From the NCBI GenBank assembly GCA_947475525.1, contig CANJMI010000011.1, positions 124,001-188,000 on the forward strand: 64,000 nucleotides of DNA, written 5' to 3'. Position 1 is the first letter of the stretch. The number at the start of each line of letters is the position of its first letter. This DNA comes from Polyangiaceae bacterium (GTDB lineage: Bacteria; Myxococcota_A; Polyangia; Polyangiales; Polyangiaceae). The translations under genes were made by a program, and so were the position numbers. Below are positions 1 to 9,432 of the stretch, piece after piece. The notes beneath the pieces were generated by a model. It saw nothing but the letters and a program-made list of their open reading frames with translations. It searched no databases and was not told the origin of the DNA.

Positions 1-93
1 CCGGCTCTCTGCGATAAGCCCGCGCAACACGAAATCACCAACGCTGTCGCCAGGTTTCGGCTCGGGGGGAGGCGCTTTGAGGGGACGAGCCAT
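1..93 (-). CDS. N-terminus of a probable Ser/Thr protein kinase (cut by window edge)
   Basis: An ATG on the minus strand at 91-93 opens a frame of 31 codons that runs without a stop off the left edge. After a Pro/Lys-rich start it reads GDSVGDFVLRGLIAES, which looks like the segment just before the glycine-rich loop of myxobacterial Hanks-type kinases. The catalytic motifs lie outside the window, so the family call is an inference from this short stretch. Two complete kinases of the same class follow within 6 kb, which makes the call more plausible. Confidence 0.45.
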   Translation of the reverse strand, partial: MARPLKAPPPEPKPGDSVGDFVLRGLIAESR

Positions 94-211
94 AAGTGCA
101 TTCCGAAAAGAATCGACGCAGCTAGCGTACTTCTACCGATCGGTTGGAACAAGACCCGACGTCCGTCCGGTCTCGCTTGACATCGCGGCCGTGACCACCG
201 ACATCGATGCA

Positions 212-931
212 ATGTCGAAGCAGTTGATTTGGGCGGTGGCGGGCGTCGCGTTTTCGTGTGCGGGTCAGGCTCCCGTCGAGGAAGCGCCGCACGTGCCCGC
301 AGCACCCCAAGTGACGGCCGCAGCCACGGCCGCGGCGACCGCCGAACCCGTGCCTGAACCTGTACCCGAGCCCGTCGCCACCGCCGAAGCCGCCCCCGGA
401 AAAAATGTCGCTCCGCCGCCATCCGGGCGCCCGGCGATCCTCGTAGGTCCGCAGAAAAAGATCCTCAGCACGTTTGGCTCGACCCCCGCGTCCGTCCTGA
501 AGTTGAAAACTTCGGCCGGCGACTTCACCCTCAAGCTGAATGAATACGCTCTGCGCACAGGTACGAACATCCTGTTCGAGGTCGGTGCGAAGGTACAAAA
601 GGGCAAAGCGACCCTCCTCGGTGAGATGGTGCACATCACGACGCAGGTCGGCGACAGCAGCCGCCTCAGCGAGGTCGAGGCGTACGCGGCTCCGTTCATC
701 GTTATCGTGCCCAGCAAGAAAACCGTCAACCTCGCCGTAGGGACGATGCAGCTCGATGATGGCGGACAGGAGACGATGAAAGTCAACGACTGGCGCGTGG
801 TTGGGCCGACGCGTTTCGACGAAGGTCTTGGCCAAGTGGTCTTCGAGCTCGACCGCATCGGTCCATCGGTGATGCACGCGACCCTTTCCCCGCCGAGCGA
901 GAAACCGGCCACCGGAACGACGGGTTTGTGA
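212..931 (+). CDS. Predicted lipoprotein with Pro/Ala/Glu-rich linker, function unknown
   Basis: About 239 residues. I chose the ATG at 212 because it is followed at once by a short basic start, a hydrophobic stretch and a Cys (AFSC, a weak lipobox). An upstream TTG at 77 would add 45 residues without signal-peptide character. Residues about 25-70 are a low-complexity Ala/Pro/Glu linker with a repeated PVPEP unit. The remaining 165 residues alternate hydrophobic and polar positions as in a beta-rich domain. I do not recognise the family. It ends 57 bases before the FtsZ/tubulin-like gene on the same strand, so the two may be co-transcribed. Likely exported and membrane-anchored. Confidence 0.7.
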   Translation: MSKQLIWAVAGVAFSCAGQAPVEEAPHVPAAPQVTAAATAAATAEPVPEPVPEPVATAEAAPGKNVAPPPSGRPAILVGPQKKILSTFGSTPASVLKLKTSAGDFTLKLNEYALRTGTNILFEVGAKVQKGKATLLGEMVHITTQVGDSSRLSEVEAYAAPFIVIVPSKKTVNLAVGTMQLDDGGQETMKVNDWRVVGPTRFDEGLGQVVFELDRIGPSVMHATLSPPSEKPATGTTGL

Positions 932-988
932 GCATCGCCATTGCACCCCGCCGTTAGTCGTGGGAAACCGCGGCCGGAGAATTGAGCG

Positions 989-2227
989 ATGACCGAAGAG
1001 AGCAAGCTGACTGGTGATTCGAGCCGTCCGAACACGTTCGGTCGCTCACTTCAGTTTGGGGTAGTCGGACTCGGCCAGTGCGGCGGAAATTTCGCTGAGG
1101 CGTTCGCGGCGATGGGCTATCCCGCACTCGCGATCAACATCTCGCAGGCCGACCTTCGAGGCCTCCGGACTCTCACTGATTCGCAAAAGCTCGTCATCGG
1201 TGATGACGGATTTTACGGCGCGGGCGGCTCACTGTCGATTGGCGGGGAGGCTCTGCGGGCGTCCCAGGGGCGCATCGAGGAAGCGGCAGTCGCTCACCTC
1301 GATGACGTCGAAATCGTCATTGCCGTCGGCGCGCTCGGCGGCGGGACCGGCGGCAATCTGGCCGAGCTCGTCAATTTGCTTTCTGCCCAGGAATTCCCGG
1401 TGATCGCCATCGGCGTCTTGCCATCGGCGAGCGAAGGCCATCGCACCAAGACGAACGCGCTTTGGGCATTGAATGAGCTCGTCGACAGTGCCGCCGAAGC
1501 GATCCTCCTCGTCGACAACGACAAGCTCTTTTCCGCCCACGGTAGTTCGAGCGCGGTCCGCTTCATGCAGGATTGCAACGTCACGTTCGTCAAGGCGTTC
1601 GACGCTCTCAATCGCCTCGCCGGAAACGATTCGATGCGCCCCATTCGCACGTTCGATCCGAACGATCTCCGTCAGGTGCTGCGGTTTGGCGGCGTTACCG
1701 TTTTCGGCTCGCAGCCCATCGATGGCGATCTGACGCGCGAGGCGCTCCTGTCCGCCTATGTCGACGTGCTCAACAAGAATGGCCTGCTCGCAGGCGGCTT
1801 CGAGAGTCACGACGCGGTGATGATAGCGTCGGTCGTTGTCGCGAACGAAGCGACTTTGTCGGACGTTCCCGCGGCCGTGTTCGACGACTACCTCCGTGAC
1901 GTCAAGCAGCTCACGTTCGGAGCGGCGCACCGTACGGGCCTTTACATCGGTGAAGGCCAGACGATGCTTCACGTGATGGTCGCCGGGCTTCCGTTGCCTT
2001 CGCGAGCCGGCGAAATGCTCGGTGAAACGACCGCGGAAACGATGGCGTTCGGCGACAAGAAGCTGGCGGCACGCAGCAAGCTGAAGAAACTCGACCTGAG
2101 TGGACTCGGCATTGTGGCCATTCCGCTGGTCCCGAGCGACCCGGGCGCCCTCGCTCCGCCGGCGGTCGACGTCTCGGACGAAGTCGAAGAATTGGGCACC
2201 GGTACCGCAACGCTCGGCCTAGCCTAG
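989..2227 (+). CDS. FtsZ/tubulin-superfamily GTPase-like protein (not canonical FtsZ)
   Basis: 412 residues. The nucleotide-binding signatures of the tubulin/FtsZ superfamily are visible: GLGQCGGN at residues 28-34 region (T1) and GGGTGGN at 117-123 (T4, tubulin signature). The T7-loop region around residue 223 keeps two acidic residues spaced DxxD (D223, D226), the arrangement that activates GTP hydrolysis in the neighbouring subunit of FtsZ. The T1 sequence GQCGGN is closer to tubulin (GQCGNQ) than to FtsZ (GxGGGG). There is no division-cluster context: neighbours are a lipoprotein and protein kinases, so this is probably a paralogue with another cytoskeletal or membrane role. The C-terminal 60 residues are variable and acidic, without a clear FtsA/ZipA-binding tail. 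ATG preceded by GGAGA at 976-980. Family call firm, function unknown. Confidence 0.85.
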   Translation: MTEESKLTGDSSRPNTFGRSLQFGVVGLGQCGGNFAEAFAAMGYPALAINISQADLRGLRTLTDSQKLVIGDDGFYGAGGSLSIGGEALRASQGRIEEAAVAHLDDVEIVIAVGALGGGTGGNLAELVNLLSAQEFPVIAIGVLPSASEGHRTKTNALWALNELVDSAAEAILLVDNDKLFSAHGSSSAVRFMQDCNVTFVKAFDALNRLAGNDSMRPIRTFDPNDLRQVLRFGGVTVFGSQPIDGDLTREALLSAYVDVLNKNGLLAGGFESHDAVMIASVVVANEATLSDVPAAVFDDYLRDVKQLTFGAAHRTGLYIGEGQTMLHVMVAGLPLPSRAGEMLGETTAETMAFGDKKLAARSKLKKLDLSGLGIVAIPLVPSDPGALAPPAVDVSDEVEELGTGTATLGLA

Positions 2228-2251
2228 CGGTTCGCGCCTGCGCGACGGCCG

Positions 2252-5200
2252 TTACTCGGCTGAGTTTCGGCCGGTCAAGGCGACGCCGAGTCGAGCCGCG
2301 GCGCGGCCGAGCCGCGATTTCGGTCGAATGCGGCCTTGCTCAGCATAATGCGCCACGTAACGCCACTCGGTGAGCGCGGCGTCGTGGTTGTTCGCGCCGA
2401 CTTCCAGCCACGCGCGGCAGAGATAGACGAGCATCAATCGCTCGGGCAGAAGCGTGCCGTGGAGGAGTTCTTCGGCCCGACGAACCCCGCGTACGGCACG
2501 TTGGGGCTCCCCACGCTCGAGGAGAGAGAGTGCCCAGAGGGAAAGGTTGACGGCTTCGATTTCAGCTGAGCCGAGCTCGCGCGCCCGAGCAGCAGCTCGC
2601 TCAAGCGTGCGGTGGGCCACCTGTGGATCGCGTCGTCCTTGGAGCTCGCCGAGCCAGGCCATCGCGTGCGTCTGCTGCAAGCGGCTGCCGATCTCTCCGA
2701 ACATAACGTGCGCCGTCTCGAAACATCGCGCGGCGCGTTCGTCGTCCGAGCGTTGTTCGTCCGCGCGTTCCGCGAGCGTTTCACCCCACAACATCAGCGC
2801 CTCCGCCTCGAGCACACGGTGGCCATCGACGCGATGATGCGCCGTTGCATGCTCGAACGCGGCGTCTGCTTCATCGAGTCGTCCGAGTACGAGCGAGAGC
2901 GCGCCTAGGATGTGCATGGCCATTCCGGAGGCTGGCCCGCTATTGCCGGCGAGCTGCATCGCGGCGACGCACGCGCGGTGCGCATCGTGGGTATTGCCCG
3001 CGTGGAGCGCCGTGAAGCCGAGCTCCGCGAATGCGATGCTCTCGCCGGCCGCGTCGCCGAGTCCGCTCGCGATGCTGCGTGCCGCGTCGAACGCCGCCCA
3101 AGCGCGATCGGCGTGCTGCGCGAGGCGAAGGCAGCGGCCGCGCTCAAGTTCGAGCGCGTAGCGTGTGTGGGGCGCGAGCATGGGATGCGCGAGCGCTTCG
3201 TCGAGGGTTGCGACCGCTGCGCTTGGGAGCCGTTCCAACCGCAGCAAGGTGGCGAGGGCCGTAGCCAGCGCAGCGGCGGTTGCGTGCTCGTCGTACTGGG
3301 TCGCCCATGCGAGCGCCGCGCGTAGGTTCGAGGCCTCGAGGGCGAGGCGCGTACGGCGTACGAGGCCTCCGCATTGCTTCAGCGGCGCGAGCGCGGCCGA
3401 TTCGCCGAGCGCCGCGAAATACGCCGCGTGCCTGGCCGAAGCGCCTTGGGCTTCGGGATCGAGCGCGCTCGCTGGGTCCGCGAGGAGTTGCGCCGCGTGC
3501 CTCGCGAGCGCCGGAGCCATTCGGTAGCGACTCTCACCGACGAGCGGTTCTTCGTGGACCATGAGGCCGCGATCGACGAAGTCGAGCACCACCTCGTACG
3601 GGCGCTGGATCACACGCCACTCGCCATCGACGACGGCTTCGGCCCCATCGAGTGTGACACCGTCACGAAACACCGAGAGCTGCGCGAGTGTGCTGCGCTC
3701 GGCGAAGCTCAGCTGTTTTACCAGCCAGCGAATTGTCGACGTCAGCGTACTCTCTGAATCGATGCGTGCCGTGCCTTGGGGACGCGCGAGCTCAGCGCCA
3801 AGGCTCGCGCTGAGCTCTTTCAACCGGAGCTCAATCGCCATGCCCGCGCCGAGGTGAAGACCGAGGGGAACGCCGCCGAACCGCATCGCGAACTTCGCGA
3901 GCTCGGGCGTGAGTTCTTCGTCGCCGAGAATGCTGGCGTCGCGTCGCAGGGCGCGCACGACGAAGAGCGCGGTGGCCGGGTGCTGCAGCAGCTCACGGAA
4001 GTTCGAAAACTGCGCAACAGGTTGGGGAAGCGGGTCGAGGTCGAGTGGGGTTTCACCGGGTACACCGAGCCGGTCGCGCGCCGTCAGGATAAACACGGCT
4101 TCGGGCGCGGCTGCGAGCCACGATGGCAACGCTCGAGCGAGCTCCTCACGGCAGCCGTCGACGGCATCGATCAGGACCACGACGCGCCCGAGCGCGCGCA
4201 ATGCGCGGGCGATGTCGGGCACCGCGGGTTCTCCACTGCCGTCCATGCTGAGACCCGCCGCAAGTTCGAGCCAGCACCACGGTTCGCCTTCGACTTCATC
4301 GAGCCAACATGCGACGCGCGGCAGCCCATGTTGGTCATGCCACCGGCGCGCGGCCTCGCGGGCGAGCCGGGTTTTGCCGATCCCCGACGGCCCCGTGAGC
4401 GTGATTACCCGTGCACCGCTGGCGAAGAGAGCGTCGAGCCGAGCGTTTTCGTCGTCGCGCCCGACGAGCGGCAGCGGCTCCCGCGCGCTTCCAAGCGGAA
4501 CCGTTCGGGCCATCGTCTCGCGCGTCATGGTGGAGGCGGTCAAGTCGCCTTCCATGCGGCGTGTGCGCCCGTTCCGCGTACTGATGGCTGCATCGACGAG
4601 CACTTCGCGCAGGTGCTCCATCATCGATTCGGCGGACGGAAAGCGCTCGTCGGGGTTGAGCCTGACGGCGCGTGCGAACCATGCGTCGAAGCCTCGCGGC
4701 ACCGCCGCTAATCCGGAGGGGATGGGCGCTTCGCCTGACGCGATCTGCGTGAACACCTGCGCGAGCGCGCGGCCTCGAAACGGTTTGACCCCGCAAAGAC
4801 ACTCGAACGCGATCACTCCGAGAGACCACAAGTCGGCGCGGTGATCGACGTTTGGTAAGGCCCGCGCTTGTTCCGGGGACATGTAGTACGGGGTCCCAAG
4901 AAGCGCCCCGGTGCGGGTCTGGATATCGACCGTCGCGAGGGACAAGCCAAAGCTTTTGACGAGACCGAAATCGAGGACTTTCGCTACATTTTCCTCACCG
5001 AGGCCTCGCCGCGAGAGGAAGATATTCCCTGGCTTCAGGTCACGGTGGATGATGCCGGTGCGGTGGGCGAGTTCGACGGCGGCGGTGATGTGGTTGAAGA
5101 GACGCACGGTCTCTTCGACGTCCAGCTTTTTGCACCGCTTGAGCCGTGTGGCGAGCGACTCGCCGCGCAGCAGCTCCATCGCGATGTAGATGATCTCACC

Positions 5201-5563
5201 GTCGCTGCCGTGGTCGTGGAGGGCGACGACATGCGGGCTTTTCAACGTCATCAGCGCCCGCGCCTCGCGGGAAAACCGCCCGATAGCGAGCTCGCGATGC
5301 TCCATCGAGCCTTCGAGGCGCTCTGGCAGCATGATCTTGAGGGCGACCTCGCGCGACGTCGCCCGTGAGGAGGGCATCGGGCGCGATGAGGCCGTGCCCG
5401 AAGACCCGGAATCGGAACTCGGTGGTGAGGCAGCCTCGTCGGTGGCGCGCCACACCGATCCCATGCCGCCTTTGCCAACTTCGGCAATCAGCCGGTAACG
5501 TCCGGCGACGAGTCGTCCGGCCTCGATCGGCCGCTCATCCTCCTCTTCGGTCGCCTCCGTCAC
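2252..5563 (-). CDS. Ser/Thr protein kinase fused to a P-loop ATPase and TPR-like C-terminus
   Basis: 1103 residues, GTG start. Kinase domain about residues 23-325: glycine loop GKGGMGSV at 30-37, catalytic Lys76 in VALK, HRDLKPGN at 173-180, DFG at 198-200, and GTPYYMSPEQ. A Ser/Pro-rich insert of about 30 residues (43-71) separates the glycine loop from the lysine strand, which is unusual. A short linker leads to an NB-ARC/AAA-like ATPase with Walker A GPSGIGKT at 391-398. The last 450 residues are helical, Ala/Leu/Glu-rich repeats of TPR type. This kinase-STAND-TPR layout is common in myxobacteria and usually signals to an unknown partner. No transmembrane segment seen. It diverges from another kinase at 5648. 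Confidence 0.93.
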   Translation of the reverse strand: MTEATEEEDERPIEAGRLVAGRYRLIAEVGKGGMGSVWRATDEAASPPSSDSGSSGTASSRPMPSSRATSREVALKIMLPERLEGSMEHRELAIGRFSREARALMTLKSPHVVALHDHGSDGEIIYIAMELLRGESLATRLKRCKKLDVEETVRLFNHITAAVELAHRTGIIHRDLKPGNIFLSRRGLGEENVAKVLDFGLVKSFGLSLATVDIQTRTGALLGTPYYMSPEQARALPNVDHRADLWSLGVIAFECLCGVKPFRGRALAQVFTQIASGEAPIPSGLAAVPRGFDAWFARAVRLNPDERFPSAESMMEHLREVLVDAAISTRNGRTRRMEGDLTASTMTRETMARTVPLGSAREPLPLVGRDDENARLDALFASGARVITLTGPSGIGKTRLAREAARRWHDQHGLPRVACWLDEVEGEPWCWLELAAGLSMDGSGEPAVPDIARALRALGRVVVLIDAVDGCREELARALPSWLAAAPEAVFILTARDRLGVPGETPLDLDPLPQPVAQFSNFRELLQHPATALFVVRALRRDASILGDEELTPELAKFAMRFGGVPLGLHLGAGMAIELRLKELSASLGAELARPQGTARIDSESTLTSTIRWLVKQLSFAERSTLAQLSVFRDGVTLDGAEAVVDGEWRVIQRPYEVVLDFVDRGLMVHEEPLVGESRYRMAPALARHAAQLLADPASALDPEAQGASARHAAYFAALGESAALAPLKQCGGLVRRTRLALEASNLRAALAWATQYDEHATAAALATALATLLRLERLPSAAVATLDEALAHPMLAPHTRYALELERGRCLRLAQHADRAWAAFDAARSIASGLGDAAGESIAFAELGFTALHAGNTHDAHRACVAAMQLAGNSGPASGMAMHILGALSLVLGRLDEADAAFEHATAHHRVDGHRVLEAEALMLWGETLAERADEQRSDDERAARCFETAHVMFGEIGSRLQQTHAMAWLGELQGRRDPQVAHRTLERAAARARELGSAEIEAVNLSLWALSLLERGEPQRAVRGVRRAEELLHGTLLPERLMLVYLCRAWLEVGANNHDAALTEWRYVAHYAEQGRIRPKSRLGRAAARLGVALTGRNSAE

Positions 5564-5647
5564 GCTTACGTTCGTACCACCTCCGAGCCTCGGCCGGGCG
5601 AGGTTGCGCGGTCGGGCGGTTGCGAAAGCGAGCCTCGGACTGCATGG

Positions 5648-6979
5648 ATGCTAGGCTCGCTCCCGGTGCGCATCGAGCCCGGGCGGATGATCGGAGAGAG
5701 CCTGCGGCTGTCACGCCTGCTGGGGCGCGGCGCGATGGGCAGCGTCTGGGTCGCCGAGCACACAGGCTTGCGCTCGCAGGTGGCCGTGAAGTTCATGGCG
5801 CAGGCGATGCTCGACGACCCTGTGAGCCTGATGCGGTTCCAGCAGGAAGCGACGGCCGCGGCCGAGATTCGCAGTCCGCATGTGGTCCGCGTATTCGACC
5901 ATGGGACCACCGAGGACGGCGTTCCGTATATCGTGATGGAACTGCTGGAGGGCGAGAGCCTCGACCAGCGAATCCGAAGGCAGGGCGGGCTCGAGCTGTC
6001 CGAGGCCGCGTCGGTGGTGCGGCAGGTCAGCCGAGCGCTCGCGAAGGCCCATGAACGCGGCATTTTTCATCGCGACATCAAGCCCGCGAACATCTTCCTC
6101 GCGACTGACGACGAGCTGTTCGTCAAAGTCGTCGACTTCGGTGTGGCGAAGTTCTCTGGCCCAGAAGCGCTGGAGATGACCGCACAAGGCAACATGGTCG
6201 GCACCCCGGCGTACATGAGCCCCGAGCAGCTGTTCCACGGTCGGTCCGTCGATCATCGAGGCGACTTGTGGTCACTTGGCGTCGTTGCGTATCAGGTGAT
6301 CACCGGGACCCGGCCGTTCGATGGCTTGACGCTCGGCGAGCTCTGCGTCGCGATCAAACGCGGAACCTTCGTGCCGGCGAGCACGTTGCGGCGCGGCGTC
6401 TCCTCCGAGTTGGACGCGTGGTTCGACAAGGCGTTCGCGAGGGATATCGCCGAGCGGTTTCAGACGGCCCGCGAGCTGTCCGCCGCTCTCGACGCGGCCA
6501 CGGGCCAGGTCTCGACATCGACCCCGAGTCTCGCAGGTCCGGGCGCGGTTCCGGCCACGTTCCCTGGGGGCATCGCCGTGACGACGCCGACCTCGACCGC
6601 GGGCGTTCGCCGAGCCGCCATGGTCGGAGCGCTCGCGGCCGTCGCCGTCTCCGTCGCAGCTGTTGTGGGCCTGATCGGGCGGTCCGAACCCCGGACTGGG
6701 AGTCCGCCAGTTGTCGCGCTTACGTCGCTCTCCGAGGCTTCCGCGCCGCCTGACGGAGCGCCGGCCGCGACGGCGGAGGAGCCCGCGGTGCTCGATGCTG
6801 CTGCTTCCGCGGTTCCCGTTTCAGCATCGGTAACGCCACAAACGCGACAGCCGGCGCCTCCGGCTTCGGTGAGCGCCGCGCCAACGCGACCCGCCCCACC
6901 GGTCGGTGGTGCGACCTCCGGGGGCCCGGGCGAATCGGACGAGCGAAGCCTCCGCGCCGCCGAACAACTCGGCATTTGA
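5648..6979 (+). CDS. Membrane Ser/Thr protein kinase
   Basis: 443 residues. Hanks-type kinase domain at residues 18-285: glycine loop GRGAMGSV, Lys48 in VAVK, HRDIKPAN at 141-148, DFG at 163-165, GTPAYMSPEQ. A Ser/Thr/Pro linker is followed by one transmembrane helix at about 323-344, then about 100 Ala/Pro/Ser-rich residues predicted outside the membrane. The catalytic set is complete. It is transcribed divergently from the large kinase fusion, with 84 bases between the start codons that must hold both promoters. The gene downstream starts within 90 bases on the same strand. Confidence 0.93.
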   Translation: MLGSLPVRIEPGRMIGESLRLSRLLGRGAMGSVWVAEHTGLRSQVAVKFMAQAMLDDPVSLMRFQQEATAAAEIRSPHVVRVFDHGTTEDGVPYIVMELLEGESLDQRIRRQGGLELSEAASVVRQVSRALAKAHERGIFHRDIKPANIFLATDDELFVKVVDFGVAKFSGPEALEMTAQGNMVGTPAYMSPEQLFHGRSVDHRGDLWSLGVVAYQVITGTRPFDGLTLGELCVAIKRGTFVPASTLRRGVSSELDAWFDKAFARDIAERFQTARELSAALDAATGQVSTSTPSLAGPGAVPATFPGGIAVTTPTSTAGVRRAAMVGALAAVAVSVAAVVGLIGRSEPRTGSPPVVALTSLSEASAPPDGAPAATAEEPAVLDAAASAVPVSASVTPQTRQPAPPASVSAAPTRPAPPVGGATSGGPGESDERSLRAAEQLGI

Positions 6980-7068
6980 CCGGCCCCGGCGTGCGCTCGC
7001 GCGGTGCGAGCCTGCCCGAGCGCCTTAGAATCGACGCCACTCGGCTTTGGTGTACGCTGGTCACTGAA

Positions 7069-8085
7069 ATGGCGGCGCGCGGATTCCTGCGACTTGTGCT
7101 TGTCCTCGCGTGCTTGGGAGCGTCTCTGCGGCCCGCCGTCGCACACGCCGAGACGCCAGCCGAACGAAACCTCGCCCGCAAGCTAGCCGGGGAGGCGCTC
7201 GACCTCTTCAAGGCCGCAGACTACGCGGCCGCGCTGTTGAAATTCTCGAAGGCGGACGGCCTCGTTTCAGCCCCGACGCTCAAGGTGCGGATCGCGCGGT
7301 GCCTCGATAAGTTGGGACGCATGCACGAGGCTGCGGGGCGTTATCGGGAGGTGATCGCCCTCGAATTGAAGCCGTATTCACCATCGGTGCATGTCGAGGC
7401 GCGAAGCGAGGCCGTGGCTGAGTTGGCGAAGCTGAACGTGGCTATGCCTCGGCTCACGGTGCTGCTCTCCGGGTCGTTGCACGCGGGTGCCGTGGTCTCC
7501 GTCGACGGTGAGCCGCTCGGTTCCGCGCTCGGGCAGGAACAGCTGCTCGACCCGGGATTTCACTCCGTGTCGGTGGCGGTCGGTACGCGCCACATCGACA
7601 AGGGGGTCACGCTCGAACGCGGCAAGTCGGAAAAATTGCTCCTCGGCGTGCCACCGGGCGCGCTCGATGGTTCCGACGAAGGCCTCGGCGACGGCGATAG
7701 CGGCGGCCATAGCGATGCCGTGTCGACGCCAACGCTTCGCACCGCGGGATGGGCGCTCGCGGGTGTAGGCGGCGCCGGCCTCGTCGTTGGCGTTGTGGGG
7801 ACGGCGCTACTTTACCGTGATCGGGCAACGCTCGCCATCCAGTGTCCGACGGGCACGTGCTTCAGCGATGACGCGGCAGGAGTGGAGCTCGCAGACCGAT
7901 ACAATCGCGAGCGCGTCGTAGCGAGTGTGGGGTGGATTGGAGGCGGGATCCTCGGAGCGGTCGGCGCCTCCATGCTCGTCGTCGCCTCCTTGCGAACGAG
8001 CCCGTCGGGGTCGAGTGAGACGTCGCAGACCACGATCGTCCCAGTCGTCTCACCTGAATTTATGGGTGTTTTTGGTCGATTCTGA
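7069..8085 (+). CDS. TPR/PEGA-like membrane protein
   Basis: 338 residues from the ATG at 7069, chosen because it gives a clean signal peptide (basic start, LVLVLACLGASL, cleavage near AHAE). A frame open from 6976 would put 31 residues ahead of it. Residues 35-120 form helix pairs of tetratricopeptide type. Residues 130-195 resemble a PEGA-like carbohydrate or peptidoglycan surface domain (VDGEPLG, followed by a short beta segment). Two hydrophobic helices lie at about 224-249 and 284-308. Proteins of this layout often sit next to Ser/Thr kinases in myxobacteria. Probably a periplasmic protein held in the membrane; function unknown. Confidence 0.75.
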   Translation: MAARGFLRLVLVLACLGASLRPAVAHAETPAERNLARKLAGEALDLFKAADYAAALLKFSKADGLVSAPTLKVRIARCLDKLGRMHEAAGRYREVIALELKPYSPSVHVEARSEAVAELAKLNVAMPRLTVLLSGSLHAGAVVSVDGEPLGSALGQEQLLDPGFHSVSVAVGTRHIDKGVTLERGKSEKLLLGVPPGALDGSDEGLGDGDSGGHSDAVSTPTLRTAGWALAGVGGAGLVVGVVGTALLYRDRATLAIQCPTGTCFSDDAAGVELADRYNRERVVASVGWIGGGILGAVGASMLVVASLRTSPSGSSETSQTTIVPVVSPEFMGVFGRF

Positions 8086-8124
8086 GCTCGCGTGGGCTAA
8101 CGTTACGATGAGAGGAAACGCGCC

Positions 8125-9387
8125 GTGACGAAGTCAAGCCGAGCAACGAGGACGTGGACCGTCGCGGCACTCGCCGTGGCCGGTGGCGTGACAATGGCGA
8201 GTTGCCTCTTGCCGTCGGTCGAGGTGTCCGAGCGCCCCGTCACGAGCGACGGCGGTGCGGGTGGAAGCGGTGCGGGTGGAAGCGGCGGAGTTGGCGCAAG
8301 CGGTGGTGCCGGTGGTGCCGGCGGCTCGAGTGAATGCGTCAACACGGTTTGGCCAGGGCCACCGGCTGCGAGCGATCCAAGCTCCGAAGACGTCGAGTTC
8401 GTCGTCGCGATGCGCAAGATCGACTTAGGAGAGAATGCGCCCGACATCGAATCTGTCGGTCCAACGATCGGTTACGATCTCGATCTCCGCTGCACCGGCT
8501 ACGGCGACGGGTCGAGCTGTCTCGTTCCATCGGGCGCGATGCCTTCGAGTTACAAGGACGGGCCGGGCGGAATCGACAACCGTGCCGCGAAGCTCTTCGC
8601 CTCGGCGAAGGATTTCAGCACGACGATAGGCAGCGACCGTTACACGAAAGGAGCCGAGTCCGGTAAATGGTCGCTGCTCGTGCGGGTACGCGGTTACAAC
8701 GGGACGCCGAACGACTCCAACGTGCACGTCGCGATTTACCCGAGTCCGGGGATCCATGGGCAGGCGTGCGTCGACAGTGCGGCCGTGCCGGCGTGGGATG
8801 GCTCGGACGCGTGGCCTATCGAATCCTCCTCACTGCAGGCGGGCAAGGGCTTCGGCAGCGACGGCGGTATCGGCCCGTGCGGCAAGGGCGTGCCAAACTT
8901 CACCTTTGACAGCCCCAAGTTTTTTGACGCCAACGCCTACGTAACGGATGGCGTGCTCGTCGCGAACATACCGCAGAGCCAGCTTGTGTTGACGAGCGGC
9001 ACGAACGGCACGCTGGTCAAGCTCACGGCGGGCTTCATCACGGGCAAGATCGTGAAGGACGGGGGGGGCATCATCAGCCTTAAGAGCGGGGTGCTTACCG
9101 GCCGGTGGAAGGCAACCGACCTCTTCGCGGCGCTTTCGCACGTGGTCAATGACGCTCAGGCGATCTGCACCGACAACCAAATCTATCAAGTGCTCAAGTA
9201 TGCAGTCTGCAAGGGGCGCGACATCGCCGCGTCGCTCGGTGGGCCGACGACCCCGTGTGATGCCGTCTCCATCGCGATTGGTTTTGAAGCGGGACCCGCG
9301 AAGTTGGGCATTGTGGCCGCGTCGCTGCCGCTCTTGGTGCAATGCCCCAAGGCCACCGATCCCGCTTTCGATACGTGCCCTGACTGA
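8125..9387 (+). CDS. Predicted lipoprotein with Gly-rich linker, function unknown
   Basis: 420 residues, GTG start preceded by AGAGGAAA. The N-terminus is a lipoprotein signal ending in MASC near residue 27. After it come about 30 residues of Gly/Ala/Ser repeats (GGAGGSGAGGSGG type), the spacer seen on many myxobacterial surface lipoproteins. The rest is a single large domain with paired cysteines (such as SECV, DLRC, GSSC and CTDN), suggesting disulfides outside the cytoplasm. I do not recognise the domain. It converges on the redox operon ending at 9433. Confidence 0.8.
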   Translation: MTKSSRATRTWTVAALAVAGGVTMASCLLPSVEVSERPVTSDGGAGGSGAGGSGGVGASGGAGGAGGSSECVNTVWPGPPAASDPSSEDVEFVVAMRKIDLGENAPDIESVGPTIGYDLDLRCTGYGDGSSCLVPSGAMPSSYKDGPGGIDNRAAKLFASAKDFSTTIGSDRYTKGAESGKWSLLVRVRGYNGTPNDSNVHVAIYPSPGIHGQACVDSAAVPAWDGSDAWPIESSSLQAGKGFGSDGGIGPCGKGVPNFTFDSPKFFDANAYVTDGVLVANIPQSQLVLTSGTNGTLVKLTAGFITGKIVKDGGGIISLKSGVLTGRWKATDLFAALSHVVNDAQAICTDNQIYQVLKYAVCKGRDIAASLGGPTTPCDAVSIAIGFEAGPAKLGIVAASLPLLVQCPKATDPAFDTCPD

Positions 9388-9432
9388 GACCCGAGCAACA
9401 GCGTGGGATTGGATCAACGCGCGACGCTGTCG

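Noticed and set aside
122-1035. Long minus-strand frames opposite the first lipoprotein gene
   Set aside because: Rich in Arg, His and Ser and mirror the plus-strand codons; typical antisense shadows in GC-rich DNA.
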